Assembly: GCA_045130235.1 (NCBI GenBank)
Contig: JBGUPJ010000036.1
Span: 117,454 to 181,453 of the forward strand
Reading direction: 5' to 3'
Source of the DNA: UBA1756 sp045130235
GTDB taxonomy: Bacteria > Bacteroidota > Bacteroidia > Bacteroidales > WCHB1-69
Length of the DNA: 64,000 bases
Shown: positions 34,996 to 43,087 of the stretch, piece by piece
How the letters are laid out: each line of letters opens with the position of its first letter
Position numbering within the stretch: the first letter of the stretch is position 1
Translations under genes and position numbers: made by a program
The notes under the pieces: model-generated
Told to the model about the DNA's origin: nothing
The model's input: only the letters and a program-made list of their open reading frames with translations
Databases searched by the model: none

Positions 34996-37053
34996 TCATG
35001 GTTGTTTTTTCTCCCTATTTTTCCACAGTCTGAGAATCGCCACTTCGGCCAACAGGCAGCCTAAGGCAATAAGGATGAAGTAAAACCAAAGTGGTTTGCC
35101 GTGGATGGTCTGCACAATCTGTCCGCTGATGTCTTGCGAGTCGCCGGTGATAAGCTGCACATGGCTCTCCTTGGGCTGGTCGTTCACAGCGTCGCGCAAC
35201 TCTTGGTCGGTGTAGTAGCTGAGCTGCGACTCTTTCCTGTCGTAGTTGAAGGCGACAGCATCCTGCGCCGTACCGTCGTGTATCACATCGTAAATCCCCG
35301 CCTCCGACAGCTGCTCGTTGAAGAACAGCATGATTTCGCTGCCGAGATTCTTCTGTTCCGGGATGACCTCTTTGCCACCCTGCTGCGACTTGAGCGACAG
35401 CACATTTTCGGAGCCTTCCACCCGCTTGGCCACGCTTTGCGAGTGGTCGATACCGATAGTGTTATACAGTTTCTGTTGCATCAGCGTGCGGATACCGATA
35501 TTGTGCAGGGGGATGAAGAAGAGGGCGTGTTTGTGGATGTTGCCGAAACGATCGTTCATGGCCACTGACGACAGGATGATGCGGCCGTTGCCCACCTTGT
35601 TGACGGTCAGCAGCGGCGACTGGTTCTCCAACGTCATCACATTCTCGTCGGTATGGAAGTCGCTGAAGGTGAAATACTGCGTGGCGGTGGGCATGTCGAT
35701 ACGCTCGTTGCTGGCATCGAGGCTGCCCTTGAAATAGACGCTTTCGTAGTTGATGGTGCCCACCTTTAGTTCCTGCTGGCTGAGGTTGCCGTACTGGCTG
35801 GCGCCGATACCCGACAGGAAGTTGTTCCAGGAGGATTTGTCCATCTCCTCGGCAGGGAAGACCAGCACGGTGCCGCCGCTTCTCAAATATTTACCCAACT
35901 CGTCGGCCAGTCCCGATGAGATGCTCTTGACCTCATCGAGCACAATCACCGAGCTGGTGGCGAAGCTGCCGTAGTTGATGCGGTCGGCGGGCATGGCATT
36001 GTATTCAAAGATGGAGTCTTTGCCATATAGGGCGTTGAGATAGCGGTTCTGCTCTTTCTCATCAATGACGGTGATGCGGGTGTTGTCGGACACGCGGTAG
36101 GTGAAGTAGAGGGTGTTGTCGAAGGTGATGGGGGCATCATCGATGGAGAGGGTGCCGCGTTGCACGGCATCGTTCGACAAAGTATAGTTGAGCTGGTACT
36201 CGGCTGTGCCGTCGGCGGCGATATCCACGGCTGCCATGGCCTTCTGCTCGCCGTTCACGTGCAGTTTCAGCGGCAGTTTCACCACCTCACCGTCGCCGCA
36301 GTTGCGGAGCCGCACGGTGAGGGTCACCTGCTGGCCGGCGCGGAACACGGGCGACAGAAACCAGCAGCTGTCAATCGACACATTGCTGACGCTCTTCGCG
36401 GGCTTGTGGATAAGGTAGGCCGCTCCGCCAGTGGTATTCGCAAAATCTTTGAAATCAAAATTATTTTTTTGATAATCAGAGATATAATAATGATAAATAT
36501 TGCGGTCTGAGCTTTCTGTACAAGCGCTTTTTTCAAAAGGAAGAATCTCCTTCCAGGTGCGGCTGGTGGGCGAGATGTTCCAGCTATTAAGTTCCTGCAA
36601 GGCCTCCTCTTTGGTAAGTTTCATCCGCTGCCGTGCGGTGAAGTCGTTGTTATAGAGGATGAACTGGTCGGCATAGTCGAACTGGCTGATGATTTGTCGG
36701 GCGTTCTCGATGCCGTCGTAGAAAAGTGTGCCTTCTGCAGTGCTGCCCTCCATGGAGAAGGAGTTGTCGAGATAGATGGTGACGAGGTTGCCGCTTTTTT
36801 TGTCGGTGTCGTGGTTGGGGAAGTAGGGGCGGGCGAATGCCGTGACGAGGGCGATGATGGCGAGGCATCGCAGCAGCAGCACGATAAGGTGCTTCACCCG
36901 CGACTCTCGCTTGGTTTTCTGGGCCACATCCTGCAACATCTTCACATTGGAGAAATAGTAGGTCTTGTACCTCCTGAAATTAAAAAGATGGATCAGGATG
37001 GGTATCAGGATGGCGGCGTAGCCAATGAGAAATAGCGGTTGGGTGAACTGCAT
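34996..37053 (-). CDS. BatA-type membrane protein with vWA-like domain
   Basis: A 685-residue inner-membrane protein. Two N-terminal membrane segments flank the BatA signature (LIPILIHLFNFRRYKTYYFSNVKML ... KHLIVLLLRCLAIIALVTAFARP). A von Willebrand A-like domain follows with a MIDAS-type DNSFSM at about 95-100, then beta-rich and Rossmann-like regions and a final membrane segment near the C terminus (WFYFILIALGCLLAEVAIL). Such proteins accompany aerotolerance-type operons in Bacteroidota, but neither MoxR nor other bat genes are here. Starts 6 nt after the lipoprotein gene stop. Confidence 0.9.
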   Translation of the reverse strand: MQFTQPLFLIGYAAILIPILIHLFNFRRYKTYYFSNVKMLQDVAQKTKRESRVKHLIVLLLRCLAIIALVTAFARPYFPNHDTDKKSGNLVTIYLDNSFSMEGSTAEGTLFYDGIENARQIISQFDYADQFILYNNDFTARQRMKLTKEEALQELNSWNISPTSRTWKEILPFEKSACTESSDRNIYHYYISDYQKNNFDFKDFANTTGGAAYLIHKPAKSVSNVSIDSCWFLSPVFRAGQQVTLTVRLRNCGDGEVVKLPLKLHVNGEQKAMAAVDIAADGTAEYQLNYTLSNDAVQRGTLSIDDAPITFDNTLYFTYRVSDNTRITVIDEKEQNRYLNALYGKDSIFEYNAMPADRINYGSFATSSVIVLDEVKSISSGLADELGKYLRSGGTVLVFPAEEMDKSSWNNFLSGIGASQYGNLSQQELKVGTINYESVYFKGSLDASNERIDMPTATQYFTFSDFHTDENVMTLENQSPLLTVNKVGNGRIILSSVAMNDRFGNIHKHALFFIPLHNIGIRTLMQQKLYNTIGIDHSQSVAKRVEGSENVLSLKSQQGGKEVIPEQKNLGSEIMLFFNEQLSEAGIYDVIHDGTAQDAVAFNYDRKESQLSYYTDQELRDAVNDQPKESHVQLITGDSQDISGQIVQTIHGKPLWFYFILIALGCLLAEVAILRLWKNREKKQP

Positions 37054-37059
37054 AGCGGG

Positions 37060-37611
37060 TTAGTTATGAGCCAAGGCGGGAGCGGTGACAGGTTCTTCAA
37101 CAAAGTCTTTTCCATCATAGTAGAGCCTGTAGGCTTCATCATCTTTCAAAAAATAGAGGACTTTGTAGCCATTGCAGAACTCGTTTTCCGGTCCGAGGTC
37201 GGGGTCGGTAGTGCCAGTGATGGATTTGAGGAGGTGGAAACCTTTTTCGTCTTTCTTACAGATATAGATGTTGTTGTCGCCGGAAGATCCCGGGTGATAT
37301 GAAATTTCTTGGAAGAAAGTTCCGTGCAGAGAATCCTGCATGTAGTCGGGTGCCCCATACTCCAGATCATCTGAGATACACTCCCATGTGTGCATTCCGC
37401 CTTGAGCTTCGTGGTCGCACAATACCGCCTCTTCCGGGATGATGTCGTTGGTGATGTAGAAATGGAGCAGCTCGTGAATCGTGGCGGGGTCGGTGAGGTC
37501 GAAGGAGATGATTTTTTCCGGTGCTTTTTTGCTGTCCTTTTGGTTATTGCAGCTGGTAAAAACAGCTGCGGAGAGGAGAAGTGTGGCGAGAAGGAAAATC
37601 TTGTGTTTCAT
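37060..37611 (-). CDS. Small lipoprotein of unknown function
   Basis: A 183-residue protein with lipobox FTSC (Cys about 20), then a Lys/Asp-rich linker and a compact domain I do not recognise (YKVLYFLKDDEAYRLYYDGKDF near the end). It lies between the nucleoside phosphorylase (17-nt gap) and the BatA-type gene (6-nt gap), so it is probably translated from the same message. Confidence 0.72.
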   Translation of the reverse strand: MKHKIFLLATLLLSAAVFTSCNNQKDSKKAPEKIISFDLTDPATIHELLHFYITNDIIPEEAVLCDHEAQGGMHTWECISDDLEYGAPDYMQDSLHGTFFQEISYHPGSSGDNNIYICKKDEKGFHLLKSITGTTDPDLGPENEFCNGYKVLYFLKDDEAYRLYYDGKDFVEEPVTAPALAHN

Positions 37612-37628
37612 AATGGTGAAGATTAAGG

Positions 37629-38492
37629 TTAGAAAATACGATTGAGTACGGTTTGGATGAGTTTTTCCATGTGCGGATGGTAGTCTTTGGAAAAGTCGTG
37701 GGTGACACGGTTAGCAATGGCGAGGCAGATGGTAAGCATGTTGTGCCCCATGATTTGGCCGAAGCCATAGAGGGCCGAGGTTTCCATCTCGAGGTTGGTG
37801 ATTTTGAGGTCGCCGAAGCGGAAAGAGTCGATTTTGGAGTTGAGGTTGGGGTACTGGAGTTGCGCACGCACCTCACGGCCTTGCGGTCCGAAGAAACCGG
37901 GGGCGCTGGCGGTCACGCCTTTTACCATGTCGAAAGCGATGCGGTTGAAAAGCTCGCTGCTGCCCTTGGCGCAGTAGGGATAAGGAAGCTTCTCGTTCCA
38001 ACCGGTATGCGCCACAAACGCTTTGACGATTTCCTCGTCGAAACCTTTATCGTAACGGTAAAAGTGCATGAGACCGTCCAGTCCGAAACCGTACTCTGCA
38101 GCGATGAACGAATGTACAGGAATCTCCTCTTGCAAGGCGCCGCAAGTGCCTATACGCACGATATTGAGGGCGCGGTGTGAGGGTTTCACCTCCATGGCTT
38201 TCAGATCCACATTGGCAAGGGCATCGAGTTCGGTCATCACAATGTCGATGTTATCGGTACCCATGCCGGTGGAGAGGGCGGTGATGCGTTTTCCGCGCAA
38301 TGTGCCGGTATGTACCAGCAGCTCGCGGTTCTGGTGGGTGAACTCCACCGTGTCGAAATATTTCGAGACATCCGGCACACGTCCAGGGTCTCCTACCACG
38401 ATAATATAGTCAGCCAAATCTTCCGGCCCGATGCCGATATGGTAGATTCTGCCGTCAGGGGTAAGCGGCAATTCAGATGCTGGAATTTTCAT
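37629..38492 (-). CDS. Nucleoside phosphorylase (uridine phosphorylase-like)
   Basis: A 287-residue cytoplasmic enzyme of the PNP/UDP family, which splits nucleosides with phosphate. The phosphate-binding VVGDPGRV box, GTDNIDIVMTELDAL, RIGTCGAL and the ribose-binding NLEMETSALYGFG are present. The last box (EMET) is as in uridine phosphorylases, but substrate choice between uridine and purine nucleosides cannot be fixed by eye. First gene of a likely operon with lipoprotein, BatA-type and pepD genes; -7 box 56 nt upstream. Confidence 0.93.
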   Translation of the reverse strand: MKIPASELPLTPDGRIYHIGIGPEDLADYIIVVGDPGRVPDVSKYFDTVEFTHQNRELLVHTGTLRGKRITALSTGMGTDNIDIVMTELDALANVDLKAMEVKPSHRALNIVRIGTCGALQEEIPVHSFIAAEYGFGLDGLMHFYRYDKGFDEEIVKAFVAHTGWNEKLPYPYCAKGSSELFNRIAFDMVKGVTASAPGFFGPQGREVRAQLQYPNLNSKIDSFRFGDLKITNLEMETSALYGFGQIMGHNMLTICLAIANRVTHDFSKDYHPHMEKLIQTVLNRIF

Positions 38493-38547
38493 AATTTATT
38501 GATTTATATAATGTTTACAAATAAAATAAGTCAATATACCAATTCGG

Positions 38548-38555
38548 CAAAGTTA
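38548..38555 (-). promoter_or_regulatory. -7 box of the nucleoside phosphorylase operon
   Basis: Minus-strand TAACTTTG fits TAnnTTTG. Confidence 0.55.
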
Positions 38556-38601
38556 CATAAAATTTCTGAATGTTGAATTTGAAATCAAGGAAATAATTAC
38601 C

Positions 38602-38640
38602 AAAAAACAAAAAGGGCCGCAACTTCCGCCACGACCCTTC
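38602..38640 (-). terminator. Probable terminator downstream of hydG
   Basis: On the minus strand AAGGGTCG pairs with CGGCCCTT (38612-38639, imperfect) and runs into CTTTTTGTTTTTTGG. Confidence 0.6.
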
Positions 38641-38670
38641 ACAAAAAACAAGGTAATTTCTATGCTGTTT

Positions 38671-38757
38671 GTAGAGACGCGCCATGGCACGTCTCTACGG
38701 TTGATGCGTTGATTCGTTCGCAGTTTTCAGTTTTCCATTCTCAATTTTCAATTTAAA
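38671..38757. repeat. Dispersed palindrome (28 bp) plus TTTTCAATT-type tract, copy at the hydG 3' end
   Basis: 38671-38698 is a palindrome (arms GTAGAGACG/CGTCTCTAC, 13 of 14 pairs) identical to the copy inside the glycosidase gene at 8630-8657. It is followed by GTTGATGCGTTGATTCGTT and a TTTTCAGTTTTCC...CAATTTTCAATT tract (about 38721-38753) that abuts the hydG stop codon. Confidence 0.88.
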
Positions 38758-40207
38758 AGTACAAATCGCGTTCGCCGTTCTTGATGCGCTCGATGCGGGC
38801 CAGCAACTCGTCGCGGAACTGTTCATCGACGTTGCAGAGGTTGTTCTCGATGACCTTCCAGCCTTTGGCGGCCACTTCGGGCGTAGCGTAATCCACCAGG
38901 TACTCGCTGAGCGTGAGGATGGCGTTGGGCGTGCAGTAACGCTTGATGAAGCCGGGCACGCTGAACTCCATGAAGTGCTCGCCGGTACGGCCCAAGCGAT
39001 AACAAGCCGTGCAGAAGCTGGGGATGTAGTTGCCGTCCAACAGCTCTTCGATGATGTCGCCGAGGTTGCGGTCGTCGCCAATCTTGAACTGCTCGCGGTG
39101 CAGGTTCTGGTTCTCCTGCTTGTCGCTGTTCTTCTCGGTCTCTTCGTGATGGTACTTGTAGTCACCGATTTGGAGGTTGGTGCCGCCGTCGATCTGTGAA
39201 ATGCCGTACTGGATGGCCTTGGCGCGGAAGTCGGCGTTTTCGCGGGCGGTGAGAATCATGCCGGTGTAGGGCACGGCCAAACGGAAGATGGCGATGATCT
39301 TCTCGAAGGTCTCATCATCCACAAAGTACTTTTTGTCGATGTCGAGGCCGGAAGCGTCCTTGATACGTGGGAACGAGATGGTGTGCGGACCCACGTTGAA
39401 GCAGGCCTCCAAGTGGTTGGTATGGCGAATCATGGCCAGCACCTCGAAACGCCAGTCGTACAGACCGAACAGGATGCCGAGACCGTTGTCGTCGATGCCG
39501 GCCTGCTGGGCGCGGTCCATGGCGGTGAGTCGCCACTCGTAGTTGCCCTTGATGGTGTTGGCGGGGTGGTACCACGAGTAAGCCTCCGGATGGTAGGTCT
39601 CCTGGAAAATCTGGTAGGTACCGATGCCGGCCTCTTTCACCGTGCGGAAACCCTCCACATCGAGCGGGGCGGCGTTGATGTTCACGCGGCGGATGGAGCC
39701 GTTGCCTTTGTGCACCGAGTAGGCGAGGCGGGTGGTGTGGGCGATAAATTCCGGCGAGTATTTCGGGGATTCGCCATACACCAAGATGAGGCGTTTCTGA
39801 CCGTCATCTTCCAGTGCCTCAATGTTATGCACAAACTCCTCATCGGTGAGGGTGGTGCGCACCTGCTCGTGGTTGGAGGAGCGGAAACCGCAGTATTTGC
39901 AGTTGTTCACGCAGTAGTTGCCCACGTACAGGGGGGCAAACAACACGATACGGTTGCCGTAGATGCGGCGTTTCAGCTCGCGGGCACCCTCCTTGATCTC
40001 TTCCACCAAGGCGGGGTCGGTGGTGTTGACCAGTACAGCGGTCTCTTCGAGCGTCAGTCGCTCCTTGTTCAGCGACTTCTGGATGAGGGCGCGCACCCGC
40101 TCGGGCGTGCTTTTCGTGTTGTTGATAAAATCCCAAATTTCATCAGGATCAATAAATGGTTTGCCGATTTCGTCGGGAATCCGACATTTTTCTGGATTGA
40201 ATTTCAT
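38753..40207 (-). CDS. hydG: [FeFe]-hydrogenase H-cluster radical SAM maturase HydG
   Basis: A 484-residue cytoplasmic radical-SAM enzyme. HydG splits tyrosine to supply CO and cyanide for the hydrogenase H-cluster. The SAM cluster motif is C99-x3-C103-x2-C106 (YCVNNCKYCGF). The C-terminal CTACYRLGRTGEHFM ... KRYCTPNA gives the CX2CX22C motif that separates HydG from the tyrosine lyase ThiH, and the length fits. It follows the TM1266-type regulator gene on the same strand with a 101-nt gap that holds a dispersed palindrome. HydE and HydF are not in the window. Confidence 0.95.
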   Translation of the reverse strand: MKFNPEKCRIPDEIGKPFIDPDEIWDFINNTKSTPERVRALIQKSLNKERLTLEETAVLVNTTDPALVEEIKEGARELKRRIYGNRIVLFAPLYVGNYCVNNCKYCGFRSSNHEQVRTTLTDEEFVHNIEALEDDGQKRLILVYGESPKYSPEFIAHTTRLAYSVHKGNGSIRRVNINAAPLDVEGFRTVKEAGIGTYQIFQETYHPEAYSWYHPANTIKGNYEWRLTAMDRAQQAGIDDNGLGILFGLYDWRFEVLAMIRHTNHLEACFNVGPHTISFPRIKDASGLDIDKKYFVDDETFEKIIAIFRLAVPYTGMILTARENADFRAKAIQYGISQIDGGTNLQIGDYKYHHEETEKNSDKQENQNLHREQFKIGDDRNLGDIIEELLDGNYIPSFCTACYRLGRTGEHFMEFSVPGFIKRYCTPNAILTLSEYLVDYATPEVAAKGWKVIENNLCNVDEQFRDELLARIERIKNGERDLYF

Positions 40208-40243
40208 GATTGTATGGTTGTTTGATTGTTTATTCGTTGATTT

Positions 40244-40320
40244 GAGACGCGGTACACCACGTCTCTACGTGTTCACAATTTCAATTTTCAGTTTTCAATT
40301 CTCAATTTTCAATTTTTCAA
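40244..40320. repeat. Dispersed palindrome plus TTTTCAATT-type tract, copy between the regulator and hydG
   Basis: 40244-40267 has GAGACGCGGT/ACCACGTCTC arms (9 of 10 pairs); the tract at about 40276-40320 repeats (T)TTTCAATT and (T)TTTCAGTT. The stop codon of the 40309-40560 gene lies inside the tract. Confidence 0.85.
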
Positions 40321-40560
40321 TTTCGCCACCATCGATTTCGCCTCCACGTCGGGAAGGCGGCCCAATTTGCCGGTGAGGGCGCTGATCTGGTCGGTGGTGC
40401 CTTCGATGATGAGGGAAATAAACTGAATGCCTTTGTCGCGCAGGGGAAGTCCTTGGCGGGCCAAAATCATTTCGGCAAACTCCGAGAGAAGCTCGTTCAC
40501 TTGGGGAACAATGTCGCGATTGCTGATGAGGATGCTGATGCTTCCGATTCTCTTTTCCAT
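40309..40560 (-). CDS. TM1266-type iron-only hydrogenase system regulator
   Basis: An 83-residue ACT/NikR-C-like domain protein (MEKRIGSISILISNRDIVPQVNELLSEF..., MILARQGLP, FISLIIEGTTDQISALTGKLGRLPDV). Proteins of this TM1266 family are encoded with [FeFe]-hydrogenase and its maturases and are presumed regulators; no DNA-binding domain is attached. Located directly upstream of hydG. Its last four codons (K-L-K-N) and stop are formed by the AT-rich dispersed repeat tract. Confidence 0.9.
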   Translation of the reverse strand: MEKRIGSISILISNRDIVPQVNELLSEFAEMILARQGLPLRDKGIQFISLIIEGTTDQISALTGKLGRLPDVEAKSMVAKLKN

Positions 40561-40653
40561 TAGATTTTCTTTTGGATTAGATTGATTATGAATAAATTAT
40601 ATGTGTTGTTGGTTTTGGAGAAGAACTATCCGCTCCGCAAGAAAACAACGGTG

Positions 40654-40687
40654 CAAAATTACAACTTTTTGATAAATATCCACCAAA
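40654..40687 (-). promoter_or_regulatory. Promoter of the regulator-hydG operon
   Basis: Minus-strand TAATTTTG (-7 box, 40654-40661) with TTTG at 40684-40687 upstream as a -33 box, spacing about 22 nt. 94 nt before the ATG at 40560. Confidence 0.6.
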
Positions 40688-40745
40688 AATTCTGACCTAA
40701 GTCAAAAAAATCTCCATCAATATTTTTTACCTCAACCCAAAATTG

Positions 40746-40753
40746 TATTTTTG
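40746..40753 (+). promoter_or_regulatory. Orphan -7 box on the plus strand
   Basis: TATTTTTG fits the consensus and lies in a TTGTATTTTTGC-ACCTCA-CTCTTT context shared with the real promoter at 43750-43757, but no plus-strand gene follows; only the convergent gene at 40803-42284. Confidence 0.4.
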
Positions 40754-40786
40754 CCACCTCAGCTCTTTAGATGACTCAGCGGAACA

Positions 40787-40808
40787 AGTAAAAAGAAGGT
40801 CTTTACTT
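40787..40808 (-). terminator. Hairpin at the stop codon of the 40803-42284 gene
   Basis: AAGTAAA and TTTACTT arms flank a short loop; the right arm contains the stop codon (TAA at 40803-40805). A short T-run follows on the minus strand. Weak. Confidence 0.4.
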
Positions 40809-42284
40809 CCCCTGACTGATGATTCTGCGCGTCACCACGCCCGCCTTCATCTCACAAACCAAAAGGTAAACGCCCGCCGTTGGCAATTCCAGTTCCATCG
40901 TCTCTTTGGTGGGAACGGCCTCCATCAACAGTTGGCCATTCAGACAATAAAGGCGAACCATGCTGGGCAACTCCTGTTCAAACTGCACCACGCACTGGCC
41001 CTGCGCCGGGTTGGGATACACCAGCAGGTGGTCGAGGGCATAGCCGTGAATGCTGACGGAGTCATCCGGAGTGGTGGTGGTGTCTTCGATAACTGCGGTG
41101 AGGGTGTCGGTATGGAAGCTCACCATGGCCCAATCGCCCTCCAGTGTGGCGCCGCACACACAGTGTACATACACGTCGTAGTCGGTGTCGGGCGTCAGTC
41201 CCGACAAGGAGAGCGTGTTGGTGCTGACCGAGACCAGCGTGCCCGTACCCTGCTCGAACCCTTGAAGTCCGTACTCCGCCTCGAAATGGTCGGGCGCGCC
41301 TTCGGAGGTCCAGCTCAACTCGACATGGGTGGTGTCCACGCTGTTGACCGTAAGGTTGAAAATAGCGCTGCAGGTGTCTTCCACGGGATCCTCGCCGGCT
41401 ATCCACAGCTGAAGACGGTCGAGATAGAGGATGGAGCCTTGCTGCGGTTCGGTAGTAGCCGAAGAGATGAGCATCAGCACCAAGGAATCAGGCTCCGCAT
41501 ATTCGGCGGTGGAGTCGATTTCGGAGAGTGGAGTATAGGGCACCTCGAAGGAGGTAAAGTTGTCAACGTCTGTTAAATCAGTGGTATAGCCACCGCCCAC
41601 CACCTCTCGACGCTGCGTTGCGGAATTGTATCTGGAGCCCAACATCAATACACCGCCTCGGTCGCCACCGATGGCCGAGGTGTACTGGTAGTACCCCGTC
41701 AGGCGACCCGGCACCGCCCCGTTCAACGCGATGCCGCCGTCGATGATGCTGTCGAGGTCCATGCCGACAAAAAGGGTCAGCGGTGAGGAAAGGCTGTCGT
41801 ACTGGCTGGTGAGTTCGCCCACCATCGGCATCAGGTTGTCCACATTCACCACGCCGGTGGATAGAACCGTGGGGAACACCGATGACACGATGGCCGAATC
41901 GAACGAGGCGGCGGCAAGATTATATACGGTGGGGTTGATAATATCGGAAACCATAAAACTCTGCAAACCAATAGCATGCGAACCATCAGGCACTCCAGAT
42001 GTCACATCCACCACCTTCAGCAGCGGAAGGTCGGTGTTCACGTTGACACTCATACCGCTATAGGTAAGATCCTCGTTGACAGGATAAGTCGGAAAGTTCC
42101 AGCCGGTAGGATAGGTGTAGCTGTCATACACCGGCAGCGAGAAAAAGAGCACCGTAACGCTGTAGCCGTTGCCGGTTGACCAGTTCTCGAAACTGCTGTT
42201 CGGCAGAGGAATAGTGGTTTGTCCTACTGATTTCAGCGACAAAATCATAATCAAGGAGAGAAAGAGGATAGTGATTCGTTTCAT
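40803..42284 (-). CDS. Secreted protein with FN3 domain and C-terminal T9SS sorting domain
   Basis: A 493-residue exported protein; signal peptide MKRITILFLSLIMILSLKSVGQ. Residues 25-300 form a beta-rich region with NSSFENWS near the start (a carbohydrate-binding-like/PCMD-like fold is possible but not certain). A fibronectin type III-like domain follows (VDTTHVELSWTSEG ... LTPDTDYDVYVHCVCG, about 312-395). The last 75 residues are a canonical T9SS type A CTD: VYPNPAQGQ, LYCLNGQL, GVYLLVCE, RRIISQGK. Export through T9SS and cell-surface attachment are expected. The MKRITI start fits the -7 box 27 nt upstream; ten extra in-frame residues upstream would spoil the signal peptide. Confidence 0.85.
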   Translation of the reverse strand: MKRITILFLSLIMILSLKSVGQTTIPLPNSSFENWSTGNGYSVTVLFFSLPVYDSYTYPTGWNFPTYPVNEDLTYSGMSVNVNTDLPLLKVVDVTSGVPDGSHAIGLQSFMVSDIINPTVYNLAAASFDSAIVSSVFPTVLSTGVVNVDNLMPMVGELTSQYDSLSSPLTLFVGMDLDSIIDGGIALNGAVPGRLTGYYQYTSAIGGDRGGVLMLGSRYNSATQRREVVGGGYTTDLTDVDNFTSFEVPYTPLSEIDSTAEYAEPDSLVLMLISSATTEPQQGSILYLDRLQLWIAGEDPVEDTCSAIFNLTVNSVDTTHVELSWTSEGAPDHFEAEYGLQGFEQGTGTLVSVSTNTLSLSGLTPDTDYDVYVHCVCGATLEGDWAMVSFHTDTLTAVIEDTTTTPDDSVSIHGYALDHLLVYPNPAQGQCVVQFEQELPSMVRLYCLNGQLLMEAVPTKETMELELPTAGVYLLVCEMKAGVVTRRIISQGK

Positions 42285-42311
42285 GTTGAATATCAATTTG
42301 AAAAACAGGCG

Positions 42312-42319
42312 CAAAATTA
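42312..42319 (-). promoter_or_regulatory. -7 box of the T9SS-secreted protein gene
   Basis: Minus-strand TAATTTTG fits TAnnTTTG, 27 nt before the ATG at 42284. Confidence 0.55.
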
Positions 42320-42361
42320 GAAAAAAATCCAGACACCTGTGCTATGTTTCAAAAAATGTTG

Positions 42362-42369
42362 TACTTTTG
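42362..42369 (+). promoter_or_regulatory. -7 box of the DUF3990/HTH operon
   Basis: TACTTTTG fits TAnnTTTG, 25 nt before the ATG at 42395, immediately followed by the palindromic operator. Confidence 0.6.
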
Positions 42370-42370
42370 C

Positions 42371-42394
42371 AAACTCTCGTTATAACGATAGTTT
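42371..42394. promoter_or_regulatory. 24-bp near-perfect palindrome, probable operator of the DUF3990/HTH pair
   Basis: The core TCGTTATAACGA (42377-42388) is a perfect 12-bp palindrome; with the outer AAACT/AGTTT arms 11 of 12 positions match. It starts one nt after the -7 box and ends one nt before the ATG, so a bound repressor would block initiation. Autoregulation by the HTH protein of the same operon is inferred. Confidence 0.75.
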
Positions 42395-43087
42395 ATGGAA
42401 AACATCATCTTGTATCACGGCTCGACGAAGGTTATTGAAAAGCCCGCTTTTGGGGTTGGAAATCCCCATAATGATTATGGGTTGGGTTTTTATTGTACTG
42501 AAAATCTTGAACTTGCAAAAGAATGGGCCAGTTCAGAGAAGCGCAATGGTTTTGCCAACCAATATGAAATCAATGGAGAGGGATTGAACATTCTTCATTT
42601 AAATAATAATCCCTATAACATACTGAATTGGCTTTCGATCTTGCTAAAAAACAGGACTTTTGTGCTATCGCAGGGACTGGCTTTGGAAGCAAGAGATTAT
42701 CTTTTCAATAATTTTTTGCCTGAATATGAGCATTTTGACATCATCATCGGCTATCGCGCAGATGACTCGTACTTTTCGTTTGCCAATGCTTTTCTGAACA
42801 ATACCATTTCGTTGGAACAACTTCGCAAGGCCATGTTTTTGGGGAAATTGGGCGAGCAAGTGGTCATCAAAAGCGAAAAAGCCTTCTCGCAATTGGCTTA
42901 CAAAGGATGTGTTCCAGTAGATAGCACGCTTTACTACCCCAAACGAACTGCTCGCGACCGGCAAGCGAGAGAGGATTTCCAAAGTGAAAAGGCATCTGTG
43001 ACCGCCGTTGATGTCATCTATATGATTGATATTTTAAGACAAAAATGGACCAATGATGAGCCACGCTTACGACCGATTATACCTTGA
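42395..43087 (+). CDS. DUF3990 family protein, candidate ADP-ribosyltransferase-like toxin
   Basis: A 230-residue cytoplasmic protein matching the DUF3990 pattern: YHGSTKVI (residues 7-14), DYGLGFYCTENLELAKEWA (about 27-45), FDIIIGYRADDSYF (about 111-124) and GEQVVIKSEKAFSQL (about 151-165). The opening YHGS and the aromatic GFY box resemble the nicotinamide-binding residues of ADP-ribosyltransferases, which is the basis for the toxin idea; catalysis is not proven by the sequence. Its 3' end overlaps the HTH gene by 35 nt. Codon use is more AT-rich than its neighbours, which fits a mobile pair. Confidence 0.78.
   Translation: MENIILYHGSTKVIEKPAFGVGNPHNDYGLGFYCTENLELAKEWASSEKRNGFANQYEINGEGLNILHLNNNPYNILNWLSILLKNRTFVLSQGLALEARDYLFNNFLPEYEHFDIIIGYRADDSYFSFANAFLNNTISLEQLRKAMFLGKLGEQVVIKSEKAFSQLAYKGCVPVDSTLYYPKRTARDRQAREDFQSEKASVTAVDVIYMIDILRQKWTNDEPRLRPIIP

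Noticed and set aside
38671..38698. Palindrome as a CRISPR repeat
   Set aside because: Copies are single, kilobases apart, with no regular spacers and no cas genes.
38753..40207. hydG gene as ThiH
   Set aside because: The C-terminal CX2CX22C motif and adjacency to a TM1266-type gene fit HydG; no thiamine genes are nearby.
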